Assembly (NCBI RefSeq): GCF_021462225.1 | Contig: NC_061800.1 | Location: forward strand, 2,800,501-2,864,500 | Origin: Girardinichthys multiradiatus | Lineage: Eukaryota; Chordata; Actinopteri; Cyprinodontiformes; Goodeidae | Direction: 5' to 3' | DNA: 64,000 nt | In this document: piece after piece, positions 1 through 12,147 of the stretch | How the letters are laid out: each line of letters starts with the position of its first letter | Numbering within the stretch: position 1 is the stretch's first letter | Notes under the pieces: model-generated | Database searches by the model: none | Seen by the model: only the letters and a program-made list of their open reading frames with translations | What the model was told of the DNA's origin: nothing | Program-made: the position numbers and the translations under genes

Positions 1-841
1 AAAAGAGAGAACAAAGTTAAAAGCTGAAATAACAGCAAATAATGCAAAATTGGAGAGTAGTGTGAGAATGTAGCAAAGAGGGTGAAAGTGGTCATTATGT
101 CCTCCAGCAGCCTAAGCCTATAGCAGCATAACTACACAGAAAGTTTCAGTTCAGATTATTTAGTTAAACGGCGCTCATTTACAACAATGTCATCTCAAGG
201 CACCCCACAAAGGGTCCCACTGATGGTCATTGTTATATTAAAAACCACAAGGATTAGGATACCTCCCTCTGTCAGACTGATTATAACCATTGGAAAAGAG
301 AAGGGGTCATACAGGTAGCAGAAATGGAGGGTGTGTTTGCACCTCAACCATAAATGAGCCGGTTTTGGCTAAACCTGACTCCCCCTTACTCCAATCAACA
401 GGGAGGGAGGAAGGCTCCCTCCCTGATAACCTAAGCCACTCTAACTATAAGCTTTATCAAGAAAGAAAGTTTTAAGCCTAGCCTTAAAGTAGACAGGGTG
501 TCTGCCTCACGGACCAAAACCGGGAGCTGGTTCCACAGGAGAGGAGCCTGATAACTAAAGGATCTGCCTCCCATTCTACTTCTAGAGACTCTAGGATCCA
601 CCAGTAAACCTGCATTCTGAGAACGAAGTGCTCTGTTAGGAACATATGGAACAATCAGATCTCTGATGTATGATGGAGCTAGATCATTAAGGTCTTTATA
701 TGTGAGGAGGAGAATTTTTCAGTCTATTCTGGATTTAACAGGGAGCCAATGAAGGGAAGCTAAAATAGGAGAAATATGATCTCTCTTTTTAATTTTCATC
801 AGAACTCTTGCTGCAGCATTTTGAATCAGCTGAAGGCTTTT
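1..841 (-). mobile_element. L2-type LINE, 3' end of ORF and part of 3' UTR
   Basis: Read on the minus strand, this is the C-terminal end of an L2 (CR1 group) reverse transcriptase frame followed by 3' UTR. It is closely similar in the same orientation to 53545-54480 and, reverse-complemented, to the end of the copy at 51230-52983. The last ORF codons correspond to the conserved stretch ending in the motif FLFDKAYS in the other copies. The 3' UTR includes a segment shared with 13600-13715, 53815-53945 and 63135-63250. The copy is cut by the left window edge. Homology stops near 841, inside the ORF, so the copy is 5'-truncated. Confidence 0.85.
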
Positions 842-2301
842 AAAGTACACTTTAATGACACAAAGATCCTTTTGAGTCACGGCATCCAAATTTAAAATGG
901 TCTGGGCCTGCGCCTGCTCCTGCCTTGCTTACCTTTGGGTTCCCTCGGATGGCACTGGGTTGTCTAGCCTGGATATGGGTCTGGGTCTGTACGGGTCCTG
1001 ACTGAAGTCGGTTCTGGACCTGTCCTTTGTGGTGGCTGTTGGCAGCCGGCAGTCACAGCTCTGTTTCTATGTTCTGTATGATAATTAGTTGTAATTTTAT
1101 GACTATTTTAATGTGTTTTTGCATTATAGTGAAGCTCCAGGACCTGCAGCACTGCCACATAACTGGCCGCTGGGGTTTGGGGGGGCTGTTGTGGGGATTT
1201 TGCTGCCTTATCCCTTAGGTACATGGCATGGATGAGTGGGGTCTGTATTCTTCGTGGAAATGCCTCATGAATGTCTGCAGTCTTGGGACTGCTGGGCACT
1301 GTACATCGGTGCTGCTCTGTGGCCAAACTGGGCAGCGCTGCTGGCCTCATTGGGTCGCTCCCCATGGCGTGGTGGTCTGGCTGAGGGAGCAGCCTTTGAT
1401 GGGGTATGTGGAGATGACGCCTTAACACCAAGACAGAAAAAGCTGGGGAACATGCTGGGAAAAAAAGGAGAAACCTACAAGGATGAGAACAGCTAGAGCA
1501 AGCAGCCAATGAGCAGGAAGGAGATGGGACGGGGTACAGTAGGGTGGGCAGTGGGGTTCAGTTGGAGGCTGATGCAATGTGTGGGTGGGTGGAGCTTAAC
1601 TGAGCTTCCAGTGGAGTCTAAATAAAGTTATGCCTGAAGGAGCTGCCCCTTATTTCCAGCAACACATCAGAGATAACTTATTTTTCCATTCATCACACTG
1701 CATGCTTTATAAGAGGTTCTGTAAACACACTCAAAGCATTTATTCACTTAATACATGGATATCTATATGTATTAAACTACACAGGAATAGGCATTTGTTA
1801 TTGAATGAGCTTAAACTGTCAAGTTCAACTTTTCCATAACTAGGTTGTAGGTATTCCAATTCAATCACACAAACAAATGGCTGTCTGAGCAGAGTTCTCC
1901 TGCATTGTGATTTATTATTACCACATGATCATCTGAGGGAAACACCTGTGACATGTAGATGCTAGAGAAATGAATCACTGGAGCATGATCTGTGTATAAC
2001 CTTTTTATTTCTCTACTGCAGTGCCTCCTTTTCTTTCTTTTTGACTTGTTTCTCTAGCAGTCGTGTAAACTCAGAGTCCATATAGTCTCAAGCAGAATGT
2101 TTTTTCTGCTGTTCAGAGGAAAGTAAAATGACAAGAAACTAAAGGCTGAGATTTAGACTTTCAGATTATGTTCATTAAAAGCTTTATACACTGGGGAAGA
2201 GGTGTGGTTTCTGCTAGATGTTATGCATAGAACATTGTGACAGTCACTGCAGAGCTTTGCAAACAGAATCACCATGTTGGCCTGTGTGTCTGTCCTTTAA
2301 G
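842..2301. other. ahr intron sequence, no gene seen
   Basis: This is non-coding sequence upstream of the first visible ahr exon. Short open frames on both strands at about 1100-1500 overlap each other and resemble nothing I recognise. The bHLH-coding exons of ahr are not here, so they must lie left of the window. The last bases before 2302 are a pyrimidine-containing tract followed by AG, an acceptable splice acceptor. Confidence 0.6.
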
Positions 2302-2408
2302 TGGCCCTGACCAGTCAGAATGGAGCCACAGCCACCAGAGGAAACAATGAGGACAAGACAACAGGAGCTACAGAAAAAAAGATCTCTGAAGGAGAGCTTC
2401 TGCTGCAG
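2302..2408 (+). CDS. ahr: aryl hydrocarbon receptor, exon before PAS-A
   Basis: This exon encodes the linker between the bHLH and PAS-A domains. It starts with VAL (known AHRs have VAL just after the bHLH region) and ends with EGELLLQ, matching the EGEFLLQ found just before PAS-A. It begins after AG at 2300-2301 with two bases of a split codon. It ends at a codon boundary before GTCAGT. The middle of the exon is poorly conserved, as expected for this linker. The next exon begins in phase at 12148 after a 9.7-kb intron. Confidence 0.85.
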
Positions 2409-2757
2409 GTCAGTACATCTCCAGACCTCACAGAGGTTTACATTATAGATCTGTTCCTTTGTATGATTCTGTACATCTGTGTTTACAGTTGATGAATTGT
2501 TAGCTTTTTGTTGGATGCTGTGAAAATTGCTGTGCTACTCTGAAATGCCCAAAATCTATGTATGCCTCTGATGTTCCACTGTGGCCCTGCCTGTTTTGCT
2601 TGGATAAATAATTACATTACAGTTTATTTAAACAGATCTGCAACACAAAGACAGAATAAACTACACCTAACATTATTGGACGTCAGGTGTCTTCAACTGA
2701 AATGGAACGTTTTATTGTTTTAAATATTTCATCCAATTTGAACTGAGCTGAGAGATA

Positions 2758-2790
2758 CAGTTTTATGAGGCAAACAGCCTCATAAAACTG
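2758..2790. repeat. Perfect 14-bp hairpin in ahr intron
   Basis: Arms 2758-2771 and 2777-2790 are perfect reverse complements (CAGTTTTATGAGGC) around a 5-base loop AAACA. It sits just right of the first visible exon, near a Tc1-like relic, and may be a remnant of a foldback or transposon end. Confidence 0.8.
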
Positions 2791-2859
2791 GACGCTTTTC
2801 TGTGTTAGTTTGCAAACGAGTGTTTTTTAAAACAGCTCCTGGAGCAAATAAAACATTTT

Positions 2860-3900
2860 TATGTGGCAGCATAGCAGAAAGTTCAGTGTAATTGTCAAGT
2901 GGAAGGAAAATAAGTCAACAATTCTTACAACCTCCTTTCACTACAATTACTGCTGCAAGACTTTCAGGGTTTGTCTCTACCAGCTTGGCACTTAAAGACT
3001 TTGCCCACTGGATGAGGAGTGACCATCCACATCAATTTTTCCATCACATTTTCTTTAAGCTTTCTACAGATTCTAAATCTTGTATCTCTCCCTGTATGCT
3101 TGTTGTTGTTTCCAGTTTTTTGTCACAATCTCTAACAGATTTTCCTAACAGAGCTCCACTGTCCCTTATGATGAAAAGCATCTCCACGGCATGATGCTGC
3201 CACCACCTTATTCTACATTCAGGGTGGTGTGTTCATGGGGATGTGAAATTAGTTTTCTGCCACACAGCATTTTTGCATGTGGGCCCAAAAGTTCAGTTTT
3301 GGTCTCATCTGGCCAGAGCACCTTCTTCCACATGTTGGCTGAGTCACCTACATGGTTTGTGGTAAACTACAAACAGGATTTTTTGTGGCTTTCTGTTAAC
3401 AATTCTTCTCTCCACTCTCCCATAAAGGCCAGATTCTCAGACTGCATGAGTAACAGTTGTCTAATTGCCTCACCTGAGATGAGGATTTTAGCAGCTCCTC
3501 CAGAGATACCATGGCCCTGGGACTGGTTTTCTGATTAATACTCTCCTTGCCTGGCCTGTCATGTCTTGGCAGGTTTGTAGTTGTGCCACACTCTTCAGTT
3601 TCAGGTGAAGGGTTGAAGGGAGCTCTGTGAGATGTTCAAAGCTTAGGATATTATTTTAGAACATAACCCTGCTTTAAACTTTCTACTTGACCTGTCTGCT
3701 GTATTCCTTGGTCTTCATGATGCTGTTTGTTCTCTACTGTTCTCTAACAAACTTCTGAGGCCTTCAGAGAATACCTGCACTGATACTGGGATCATTTTAC
3801 ACACAAGTGGACTTTAATTTCTAATTAGATGACTTATTCTGTTAAACTGATAAATTATTTTCACGTAAGGGTCTTTTCTTGGAGGGATTTTTCCTTGCTT
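2860..3900 (-). mobile_element. Degenerate Tc1/mariner transposon relic
   Basis: Reverse-strand frames between about 3150 and 3400 resemble the middle of Tc1-family transposase: a stretch like VLWPDETKTELFG followed by a GGGS-IMPWRCF-like stretch, equivalent to the DES/DET and GGGSIMLWGCF motifs. Many stops and shifts show it is dead. The outer limits are approximate and no terminal inverted repeats were resolved. Confidence 0.65.
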
Positions 3901-4604
3901 CTTCACAAGAAAGCAGAAATGTGTTCAGAGTAGCTCTAAATAAGTTTGGAAAATGTAGGTAAATATGTAAATAATTGTACTGTACTGGCAGAAGGAAACA
4001 ATGAGCCACAACAATATTAAATTTGCCTTTAGCATTAATAAAGTATTTTTGAATTGAATTGGAATTGTATTGAAATGAACTGAACTGAACCTTAAGCTGT
4101 ACAGACTATGGACTCGTAACAAGATTCCTCCTGGATATAATCATAGAGAGCAACAGGTCAGCATGGATTATAACTTCTACATCCAAACTGTCCCGTACAA
4201 CATATACAGCAGCAGTGGTATAACTACTTCTGTAACTAACAATAATTTTATAACCACAACCATTATGCACAGCTGCTTATGGAATTTAACTATAGTTACT
4301 TTATATAAAAATAATTTCACAGCATTAAGAAGCATCATAAACAAACTCACATTGGAGGCCTTCTGGTCTTGACTTGTGTCCAGCTCCCACTTACCATAAG
4401 CAGCTTTCCGGATCCCAGTTTGCTACTGCATATAGAAAGCGAGAAACCAATTAGTATTAAGGACCCACTGCTCAGCCATTTAGTTTCCTCTGACACAGTT
4501 TCCATGAACCATTGTGTTGCCCGTTGCAGCGAGTGTGATATTGTAATGCCAAAGTATAACCCCTAATCAAAAGAACTGGGTTGTTATGGAAAATCCTTGT
4601 TTAA
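3901..4604. other. AT-rich intron sequence with a LINE-like tail
   Basis: No gene is visible. Around 4030-4090 there is a run of TGAATTGAAT-like units after an AATAAAG-like sequence, the kind of 3' tail seen on teleost non-LTR elements. The rest is unassigned. Confidence 0.45.
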
Positions 4605-4925
4605 AGATGAATGTGAAGCCAATTTACATGTCGTCTCAAGGCACTTTACAAAGAGAATACAGTTAAATCATACACATTTCAAGTCAGTTACATACTGTAC
4701 ATTCCAATTAATCCTAACTATCAAACAGTGCAATTAGATTCAGTTTATTATTCAAATTGGTTAAAAAGTTTTTCTATCCAAGGAAATCCAGCAGATTTCA
4801 TCGAGTCAGTGACTTGCAGCATTCACTCCTCCTGAATGAGCATGTAGAGACAGTGGACAGTCGCTTGCATTGACTTTGCAGCAATCCCTCATACTGAGCA
4901 TGCATGTAGCGACAGTGGAAAGGTG
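4605..4925 (-). mobile_element. L2-type LINE 3' tail
   Basis: The reverse complement begins with CTTTCCACTGTCGCTACATG and continues through a TGAGGGATTGCTGCAAAGTC segment, matching the right end of this window (63950-64000). It ends with the GTGCCTTGAGACGACATG motif of L2-type 3' ends. Only the 3' terminal few hundred bases are present. Confidence 0.7.
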
Positions 4926-4929
4926 TCAT

Positions 4930-6386
4930 GTTGTGTTGTGGGTTTTGTTGTTGGTTGGGTTGTGTTGTGGCGTTTGGATTTTGCTGACCCTTCTGGACCA
5001 CCATAGTTCTCCACTTCAAAGCTAATAATTATAAAATGTCTCTATGTTCATGGACTCTTCAGTGCAAGTGTGTTGGGGCCATCCATTTTGGTTGCATATT
5101 TTGACACACGCAGCTCAACAGACGTCTCAGCTCTGACGTCACCAAAAGTGTAAAACCCAGAGGAGATGAAGTTTCGGTGCCATTTCCCGTCTGTCACTGG
5201 AAAGCGCATAGGAGGCACATATCTGGAGAAACAAAGCTCGCAGGCGAACTTTTGCTCCACAAGGCCATTCCCGGAAGAGCTGGAAATCTGTCTGATACGA
5301 GAAGATCAGAGGATTTATTTGCCGATTGAAGACCACGCCACACGCGGCACAGATGAAAACCTACAGAGGTTCTATTTTCCAAGGAGATGAGTTTTCCTCC
5401 TTGTGTATGCCGTCGACTAAAGGTTCTTCGTCTTTTCTCCTCCTGGACGGACGAGATGTTACTGTTTTGTTTTCATAATTTTGGACGCGTGATCCCCGCC
5501 TCCCCTCCTTTTTAGTCAGACCTGATCCATCCTCAACTGGTGGAGAGAAGAAATCAAGCTCAAAGTAATTTCGATCTTTTTATATTAAACCGGATAGGTG
5601 CATTTAGAGGACTGGGCAGGATGAGGCATAGTGAAGGTGATTTATAATCACCAGTAGTTAATCTAAGGTATTAACTTGTTGCATGCAATACTGATGGAAG
5701 TATTTTATGCTGAGCTGTGTTTTGATTTGTCCAGCTGATCTCAAATCAGCCAGGAGTTAGAAGTCGGACTTCTAAAAGTTTTTCATTCAAAGCAACAGCG
5801 GTCTGTACCTCGTGGTCTGACCCCTCCTTGTTCCAGTTTTATTGCTGGAGTTTTTCCACTGAGTTCCCACCTCAGAGTTTATGACTCTTTGTTAAAGATT
5901 TGGGGCATTCAGCTGGATGTGGCTAAAGGGGCGTATATATAAATGCGCATATATGTTTTTCTTTTATTATCATTGTTAGGTAGTCATTTTTATTCCCTTT
6001 GTATAGAACAGTACTTGTTAGTTAGGTGAAGGTTTTGGACCAGAATAATGGTATATCAAGATTATTTGGCTTCAATAAATCTTCATATATATAATTAAGT
6101 GAAGCTTTTGTGTTTATTTCATGCAAGAGTGATTTATCTATCAAAACAAGGTCGAAGATCCCCCACCTTCGGTGAAGCGGTTGAATAAACAGTGACAGTT
6201 TGTGGTTTTGGTTAATAATTAATAATTATTAAAGAGCTTTGAGCCCATAATCACAACACCAGAGGACATCTCTTATTTCAATTCGTAAGTGATGATTTTT
6301 GGTTAAGAAATTAATATTTTCCAAATTATGATTTTAAATTATAATTCTTGATGAATATTAATTAATAACTAATCATAATCCTTACA
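4930..6386 (+). mobile_element. Probable long terminal repeat of an endogenous retrovirus or LTR element
   Basis: The right end ...CCTTACA is followed four bases later by an excellent tRNA-Asn primer-binding site. Inside are a TATA-like box at 5934-5943 and a poly(A) signal AATAAA at 6074-6079, spaced as in a retroviral U3-R-U5. The left border was not found, so the start is only a guess and the true LTR may begin later. A full CRE palindrome lies at 5134-5141. No gag or pol frame follows, so this is a heavily deleted copy. Confidence 0.5.
5134..5141. promoter_or_regulatory. CRE-type palindrome TGACGTCA
   Basis: This is an exact match to the 8-bp cAMP-response element bound by CREB/ATF factors. 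It may be part of the U3 promoter of the LTR proposed here, or simply chance. Function is not shown. Confidence 0.3.
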
Positions 6387-6390
6387 TAAA

Positions 6391-6408
6391 TGGCATCCCT
6401 GGGTGGGC
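6391..6408 (+). promoter_or_regulatory. tRNA-Asn primer-binding site
   Basis: TGGCATCCCTGGGTGGGC matches 17 of 18 bases of the sequence complementary to the 3' end of vertebrate tRNA-Asn(GTT) including CCA. It lies four bases after an LTR-like CA end, the place where reverse transcription of a retrovirus-like element starts. Confidence 0.7.
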
Positions 6409-8045
6409 CTTAAAATGACAGATACCACTATTGCACAAAGTAACACATTTGTGATATCCTGGAAACTCTGTTGTGAGATTTGGTAAAATTTCGCAGTTGT
6501 AAGCTGGAGGATGTATCTTGACTAATATTGGCTCAATTCTACTGCAGAGAAGTAATAATATACTCCTAATAGTAATAATAGTTTTTCTAAGGTGCTTTTG
6601 TTGACGCAAGGTGGACGTTTTGTGTAGTTTATGGTGAAATTCAACGTAAATTGCTAGCTTGTCAAAGCAACCCCTGCTGGCTCAGAGCTGTAGCGCAGTC
6701 AGCTTGTTGCCAGAGCAACCAAACAATTCTGGCACAGTATGAGGCATCCTACTATCTGCCGTTGGTATAACTACAGCTGTAATTAACACTCTCCCAGTCA
6801 GGGAGGAAGCAACACCATGGTCTGATGGCCATTAAGTGAATTGCAGTTGCATCAGGATTTTCTCTGCTGCACACAGGCGTTTAGTGGCACCTTGTGATCA
6901 CTAGTTAGAATTACAGTTGCTGCCATAGAATTTAACTAATTTGATTAGTTTTATTAACACAGGCAGATGATCCCATCACCGATGATCAAAGGACATAGCT
7001 TGAGCTAAAATCAGGTTATTGATCATTCATTGCCACTTCTGCTCTGAAATTTATGCATTTTTACTGGGTTTTATTGTGTGAGTGAAGTGTGTTTTAACAA
7101 GACTCGCATAACTAACTTTAGTTGTCTAACTTGGTAGGTCCTGCAAGAAAGTAAATAACCCATAGTATGCATCACTAATATTCATTTGAAGCTAAGAATA
7201 GCGTTGAATGTTTTAGTTTATTTATCCCACCTTTAAATTTTTATTTTAAAATTTGAGTTTTGTTTCAAAAGATTTTTGTGTGTGTTTTGCTTGAACAATT
7301 CCATTAAAGCATAGACTTGGGTAAGCCACAGTTTGAACGGTCAAACCTGTGTGCCCATTTTAAGAAAACCTATACACCTGTAAGATATATATATAATAAT
7401 ATTTCTTCGAATATTATTTCAATAACTAAAGGCAGCTAATTAGACACCGTTGAGAAATGGTCATCCAGAAGGTTGGTTTTATTCAGCAGATCATTATTTA
7501 AAACATTATTTTATTAAAATAATATTTTATCTGATCTTGCATTGTGAAGGGTTGTCTAAACGTTTGCTGATTCACTTCCAGATTCTTCAAGATAATCCTT
7601 GGTTCTCAAACATAAACATTGCATGGTAATGTTGCATCACTCTTTTTGGTCATGATTTCCAATCATCTTTAATAAACTTGTTTATATTGTACATAGCCCA
7701 TTAGTCTTCGTTATTCTTTAATTCTGCTTGGTAGTTTAGTTGGATTGTTTTAGCATAGTAAAGAGTTTGTTGATTGAAATATGTTTGACTTTGAGTTGAC
7801 TTATTTTTGTTAATAAATTCTTGTATTTTAAGAAATTGTGTGAATTCATTCCATATATGTGCAGAGTTTATGCTGTTCAATAATGTCAGAGCTCGTCTCA
7901 CACCTTTCTATTTTGTCCTAACACCATCGCCTTACTGGGCTGGTATTCACAGGACAACCCTTAACAGACCGAAATATTATTTGATAAATATTAAAATATT
8001 AATATTAAATAATATTCTCAGATTCATAATTACAACATAATCAAT
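6409..8045 (+). mobile_element. Non-coding internal part and 3' region of LTR element
   Basis: No retroviral gene is readable here. The segment from about 7560 to 8061 ends with the same 16 bases (AATCATAATCCTTACA) as the LTR end at 6371-6386. This suggests a second, diverged LTR or a related LTR of another subfamily. The two sequences upstream of this shared end are both very AT-rich but do not align well by eye. Confidence 0.35.
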
Positions 8046-8061
8046 AATCATAATCCTTACA
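8046..8061 (+). repeat. Repeated LTR-end sequence
   Basis: AATCATAATCCTTACA here is identical to 6371-6386, where it directly precedes the primer-binding site. It is read as the 3' edge of a second LTR. The bases after it resemble a decayed primer-binding region only loosely. Confidence 0.45.
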
Positions 8062-8980
8062 AATGTCACCGAGTAGAGTGAGCTCACTGCCACCAAGATC
8101 TTTTCGATTTTGGTGCAGTCATTTCATCAATTTTCCAGTCCAGTTCCTTCCAATGTACATCAGCCTGGCATTCCAGGGGAAGAGAGGAAACAGGCTACAA
8201 AATATTCTCCAACTGGAGCAGGGAAGTTTAGTTTTACCATTTCTCACACTGGTAAAAAGCAGAATTGAAACCTCATTTAGAGAAACAGCATTCCAATCAA
8301 GTTCTGGCTGGACCAGAGGTGGCGCTAGACTTTTTTGGTGTCTGTCATTTTGACTGACAGGGTAAAAGAAATCCTCGTCACTTGATTTTTTTTTAAATGT
8401 TAATAATTAAACATTCAATAGCATTTATTTTCATTCATTTTAATTAATATTCAGTCTGAACAAGCTGAACATAGACTCAGCCCAATGAATTCATGAAACC
8501 TTTTCTCCACAGGGACAAAAAACACTGATTGACTGTGTGACTGTGGTCCCAGTAACTACATATAAACAATGAAATTAAACAATTGCACTTAAAATATGAA
8601 ATAAAATATCCTCAGACATATTTGTTTCTCATTTTTGGCTTTTTTACCCATATCACAAAACATTTTTCCTTCCTCCCTCATCAGCCAGAAGAACTCCTGC
8701 TCCCACTGAACTGTGTACTTCTGCCTAACCTTGCTGCTTCTTGCTCGCTCCATAGTGTCCGAGGGCTGATTACTTGTTTGTTCTTCATCTTCCACTGCAT
8801 CAGTCCCTTTTTTCCCCTCTTTTATCAACACCACGGTTGTTATTGGACCAACAAGGTCGTGCATCTAGTGAGAAAACAGCTAATTAATATGCCAACTCGC
8901 CACCAACTGGTCAGACGTGTGAATTGCAATTTGTCTAAATGACAGATGGCCTTAAGATTTGTTTAAAAAAACGGCCAAAA
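8062..8980. other. ahr intron, no recognisable feature
   Basis: This is AT-rich sequence with opposite-strand open frames of about 90-119 codons at 8583-8942. They shadow each other and have no recognisable domain. I see no splice-bordered exon or named repeat. Confidence 0.4.
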
Positions 8981-8984
8981 ATGA

Positions 8985-9240
8985 AAAATGGTCGGTTAAT
9001 GCGACCTCTGAGCTGGACTTTGTAAGGTTCTCTGGCTGAATCTGTTTGCCTTAACATCAGTCATTGGAACTCAGTCTGTAGGAAACCTCTCAGCTGTATA
9101 ATTTTTCTACCTGCCTTTCATCTGCACTGTTGAATTGTTAGTATTAATTGGAATGTATGTACCTGACTGTTGTGAAGTGCCTTGAGACAACATGTGTTGT
9201 GAATTGGCGCTATATAAATAAACTGAATTGAATTGAATCT
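8985..9240 (+). mobile_element. L2-type LINE 3' tail
   Basis: The segment ends with the GTGCCTTGAGACAACATG-TGTTGTGAATTGGCGCTATATAAATAAA motif and TGAATTGAATTGAA repeats, a classic teleost LINE 3' terminus. Upstream sequence matches the same kind of 3' UTR but is diverged. It is 5'-truncated. Confidence 0.65.
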
Positions 9241-10631
9241 GTAAGGGATAGCAAAACAAAACACGCATGAACGCCTTTACCAACGCTTGAACCAAAACAC
9301 TCCCACAAAGTCTGATGGCCTCTTTATTGACGTTTTAAGCCAAACATTGTATGCCACCTTTACTCTTCTGCTCCAGATTAAATCCTATGAGCTGGGAGGT
9401 CAGTGGAACTGCAGTGGACTGTGGTACAAGAGGATGTGGCCTCAGTTATCCCAGAGTAGCTAGTTCTCCTGGTGAAGTGAAGGCCAAAGGACTGAAAAAC
9501 TGAGCTCCTCTCTGTGGCCGTGTGAAATTTACCATGTTGTATTTGCACTGATAGAAGTGTGGCAGAAAACTAGAATAAGCGTAGTTTATTTGAAAGAGTA
9601 ACTTGGCATCTGCAGCATTAATTACTTTACCCTGCAGGTTGTGATTCGGCACTTGTGTATGTGCACATGCTCTGGTTGTAAGAAATGCGAGTAAGCACAT
9701 ATTGGTTTAGTCAGGTGGAAACATCGGAGAGTCTGTTTTCTTTGAGAAGAAAAAGTAAGTGTGCTCCATTTCACTTAAGATGACCCCTCATCCCCCTTCT
9801 CAGTCTCATTGTTGGGGAATTATAATTTATCATTCATGCAGAAGGCTTGTAGATGTATGTCATTCTAAGTTCAGTTTTTAATAATAGCGTCATAAGGACA
9901 AAATATGCAGGTTGTAGTTCTAAAATTAAAAGAAAATAAAAGCATTCAGGACATCAAGATCATACATCCCTGATAATTAAAAAGTATTTCTCATATTAAA
10001 ACTCAGATGTTGTACTGCTTCAAACTCAGCCCTCACACTGAAAAAAAATCTTGCTTCTCCCTCTGCTTTTACATTTACATTTTCTACATGAGACAACAAT
10101 CTCTTCTGATCTCAATATGTCTCCACTAAGGAGTGCTTACAATCTTCCTGTGAAAGAATGTGCTACATTGGCATGAACCCAAACTGGAACTTTTCAGCCA
10201 CAGCTTCAAAAAGAAGTTTTTTTGCACAGAAAAAGTACTGCATATTACCAAAAGGACACCATATCAACAGGGACACATGGTTAAGATGGATTTCAATAGT
10301 CTGTGTGACAGTGAGACTAAGCTAAAATGTAAATCAACAAGAATAACTTCATTGGAGGTAAGATGAAATTTTGAAATAACCTGTGGAGTCATATAAAGAG
10401 GGCTGTGGACATAAGAATCACTCACAATCTGAGAGGTATGGAGAATATTTGCAAGACAGTGACTGAAAATAATATAAAAAATAAAAGGGGGATGCTGACA
10501 GACCTCTGCCAAGTCTGCCAGTCTCTTAGTGCTAAGACTCAATCAAAAGTAGCTTAAGCCAAGTTTTGTTCCTGCAACACAGTTTTGCAACAACCAGTGT
10601 TATTTATTACCTCTGCAAAGGGGGCCATGTT

Positions 10632-10632
<1 letters not shown>
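9241..10632. other. ahr intron, nothing identified
   Basis: No exon, RNA gene or clear repeat was recognised. The open frames present are short and lack splice-consistent borders. Confidence 0.4.
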
Positions 10633-10696
<64 letters not shown>

Positions 10697-10698
10697 AG
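10633..10698. repeat. (TCTG)n microsatellite
   Basis: About 16 near-perfect tandem copies of a 4-base unit (GTCT/TCTG) in the large ahr intron. The apparent protein of repeating VCLS residues is only the translation of this repeat. Confidence 0.95.
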
Positions 10699-10699
10699 C

Positions 10700-11100
10700 T
10701 GACAAGCAGTGGTTGGGTGATTTTCTAATTTTTTATGTTTTCCCTGGAACAGATTTGTTTGTTTCAGCTGAATTGTACAGGATAAATGACAGATTACTTG
10801 GGGAGAAGGTGTTTAAATTATTTGTGAAGCTCTCAGATTTTACATGATAAAACACTGCCATTTTAACTGGGGTGTACAACTTGAGAGTTGAAGCTTGGTT
10901 CATCAGACCATAACACATTCTTCGCAAATATCTGGAAGATTTTGGCCTGGATTAGATGCTTTTTTTTAAAAGAAAAGGTCCATGTCTTTCAAACCTTTTT
11001 CAGAGATATGGATATAACAGGAGGCTGTTGTCACTAGTAGTTAGCAAAATTCCTCCAGCTCTTTAAGTGTTGCTGCTTCGACAAGTTCCCTTCTTGTTCT
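10700..11100 (-). mobile_element. Possible Tc1/mariner relic
   Basis: The phrase GTTCATCAGACCATAACACA and the following sequence resemble the reverse strand of Tc1-type transposase at the VLW-DE(S/T) region, as in other relics in this window. It is highly diverged, its borders are unknown, and it could be a different repeat. Confidence 0.3.
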
Positions 11101-12147
11101 TTGAAGAGATATACCAGTTTTGTAATGTCCGATATATTATCCAATTACTGATAATTATTTTTACTTTACCATGGCATTTAATTAATAAATATATTTTGTG
11201 CTAGTCTGATAGCTTTGTACAGTGAGATTATGTTAAACGTTTAGAACATATCTGCAAACTATAACTTTATCTAAAGGAGCCTATGTCAGGACAATCCATT
11301 GGGACAGCTGCTCTTTATTTCTGGTTGATGAGATTCCCAGTAACTGACTGGTCTGAGGTCCAGGAGACTAAATACAGAAATGAAAGCAAAGGTTTCAGTT
11401 TCAGGTTGTACAGACTTATATAACCAGATTTTTTCAGATTTTTCATGATATTTGTGATGTTTCTATTTTTTGTTTTTTGCTCTTAGATTTTTTTGTTGTC
11501 TTTTTTGTTGAATTGTTCAGGTATGTTAACTGTGAACATTTTCTTGGAAGTTATTTATTTTAATTTGTTTTAGGCTAATTTAATGTCAAACATGAATGAG
11601 TCATTTACTTGACTATTTACCCCAATTGTGTTGGAATAATTGTAAACATGTCTTTAGGCAAAACATTTTTTATGCCATTTTAAAATTATTAAAGTTATAT
11701 TTTAAATTTGTATATTATTAAAACCTAAGAGGTCATGTACTACATATTTTTCTTTTTGTTTAAAAGAGGAAAAAAATCATTGCTACTTGCTCACCTTTCA
11801 TGTGATTGACTCTGATTGGATAACCCTGGAGAATAGAAAACAATCTGCTTTTATAGGAAACACCATCTATTTGCTGCTATGATGGTGAATAATATGTCTC
11901 TTTCTCAGGTTGTAGTCTAGCTTGTCAGTAGATTTTCTGATCATACATATGTGTGTGTGTGGATTTAGACACGACGATGATGTTCTATTATGGCCTGATA
12001 TGAAAAGGTTTACAAATGGTATCCTGTCTCCTCAACATCGTAGTCTCATCATCAGCTAGCTAGTGAAAACAGGATTTCTGATATGTTGATCTTATTCCAC
12101 TAGTGTCAGATAAAAGCAGACTGTGTGGGTCTTTCTTTGTCTTCCAG
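11101..12147. other. ahr intron, nothing identified
   Basis: AT-rich intron without recognised coding or repeat content. Its last bases, CTTTGTCTTCCAG, form a good polypyrimidine tract and acceptor for the exon at 12148. Confidence 0.5.

Noticed and set aside
1108..1509. Minus-strand open frame of 133 codons and overlapping plus-strand frames
   Set aside because: No recognisable domain, no splice or promoter support, and the frames overlap on both strands.
5166..5390. Plus-strand 74-codon frame in a GC-richer patch, considered as a first exon or host gene
   Set aside because: No homology recognised, no continuing exon, and the patch is better explained as part of an LTR-like region.
8583..8942. 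Open frames of 119 and 91 codons on opposite strands
   Set aside because: They shadow each other in AT-rich intron sequence without any family resemblance.
10566..10847. Open frame with repeated VCLS residues
   Set aside because: It is a translation of the (TCTG)n microsatellite in an intron.
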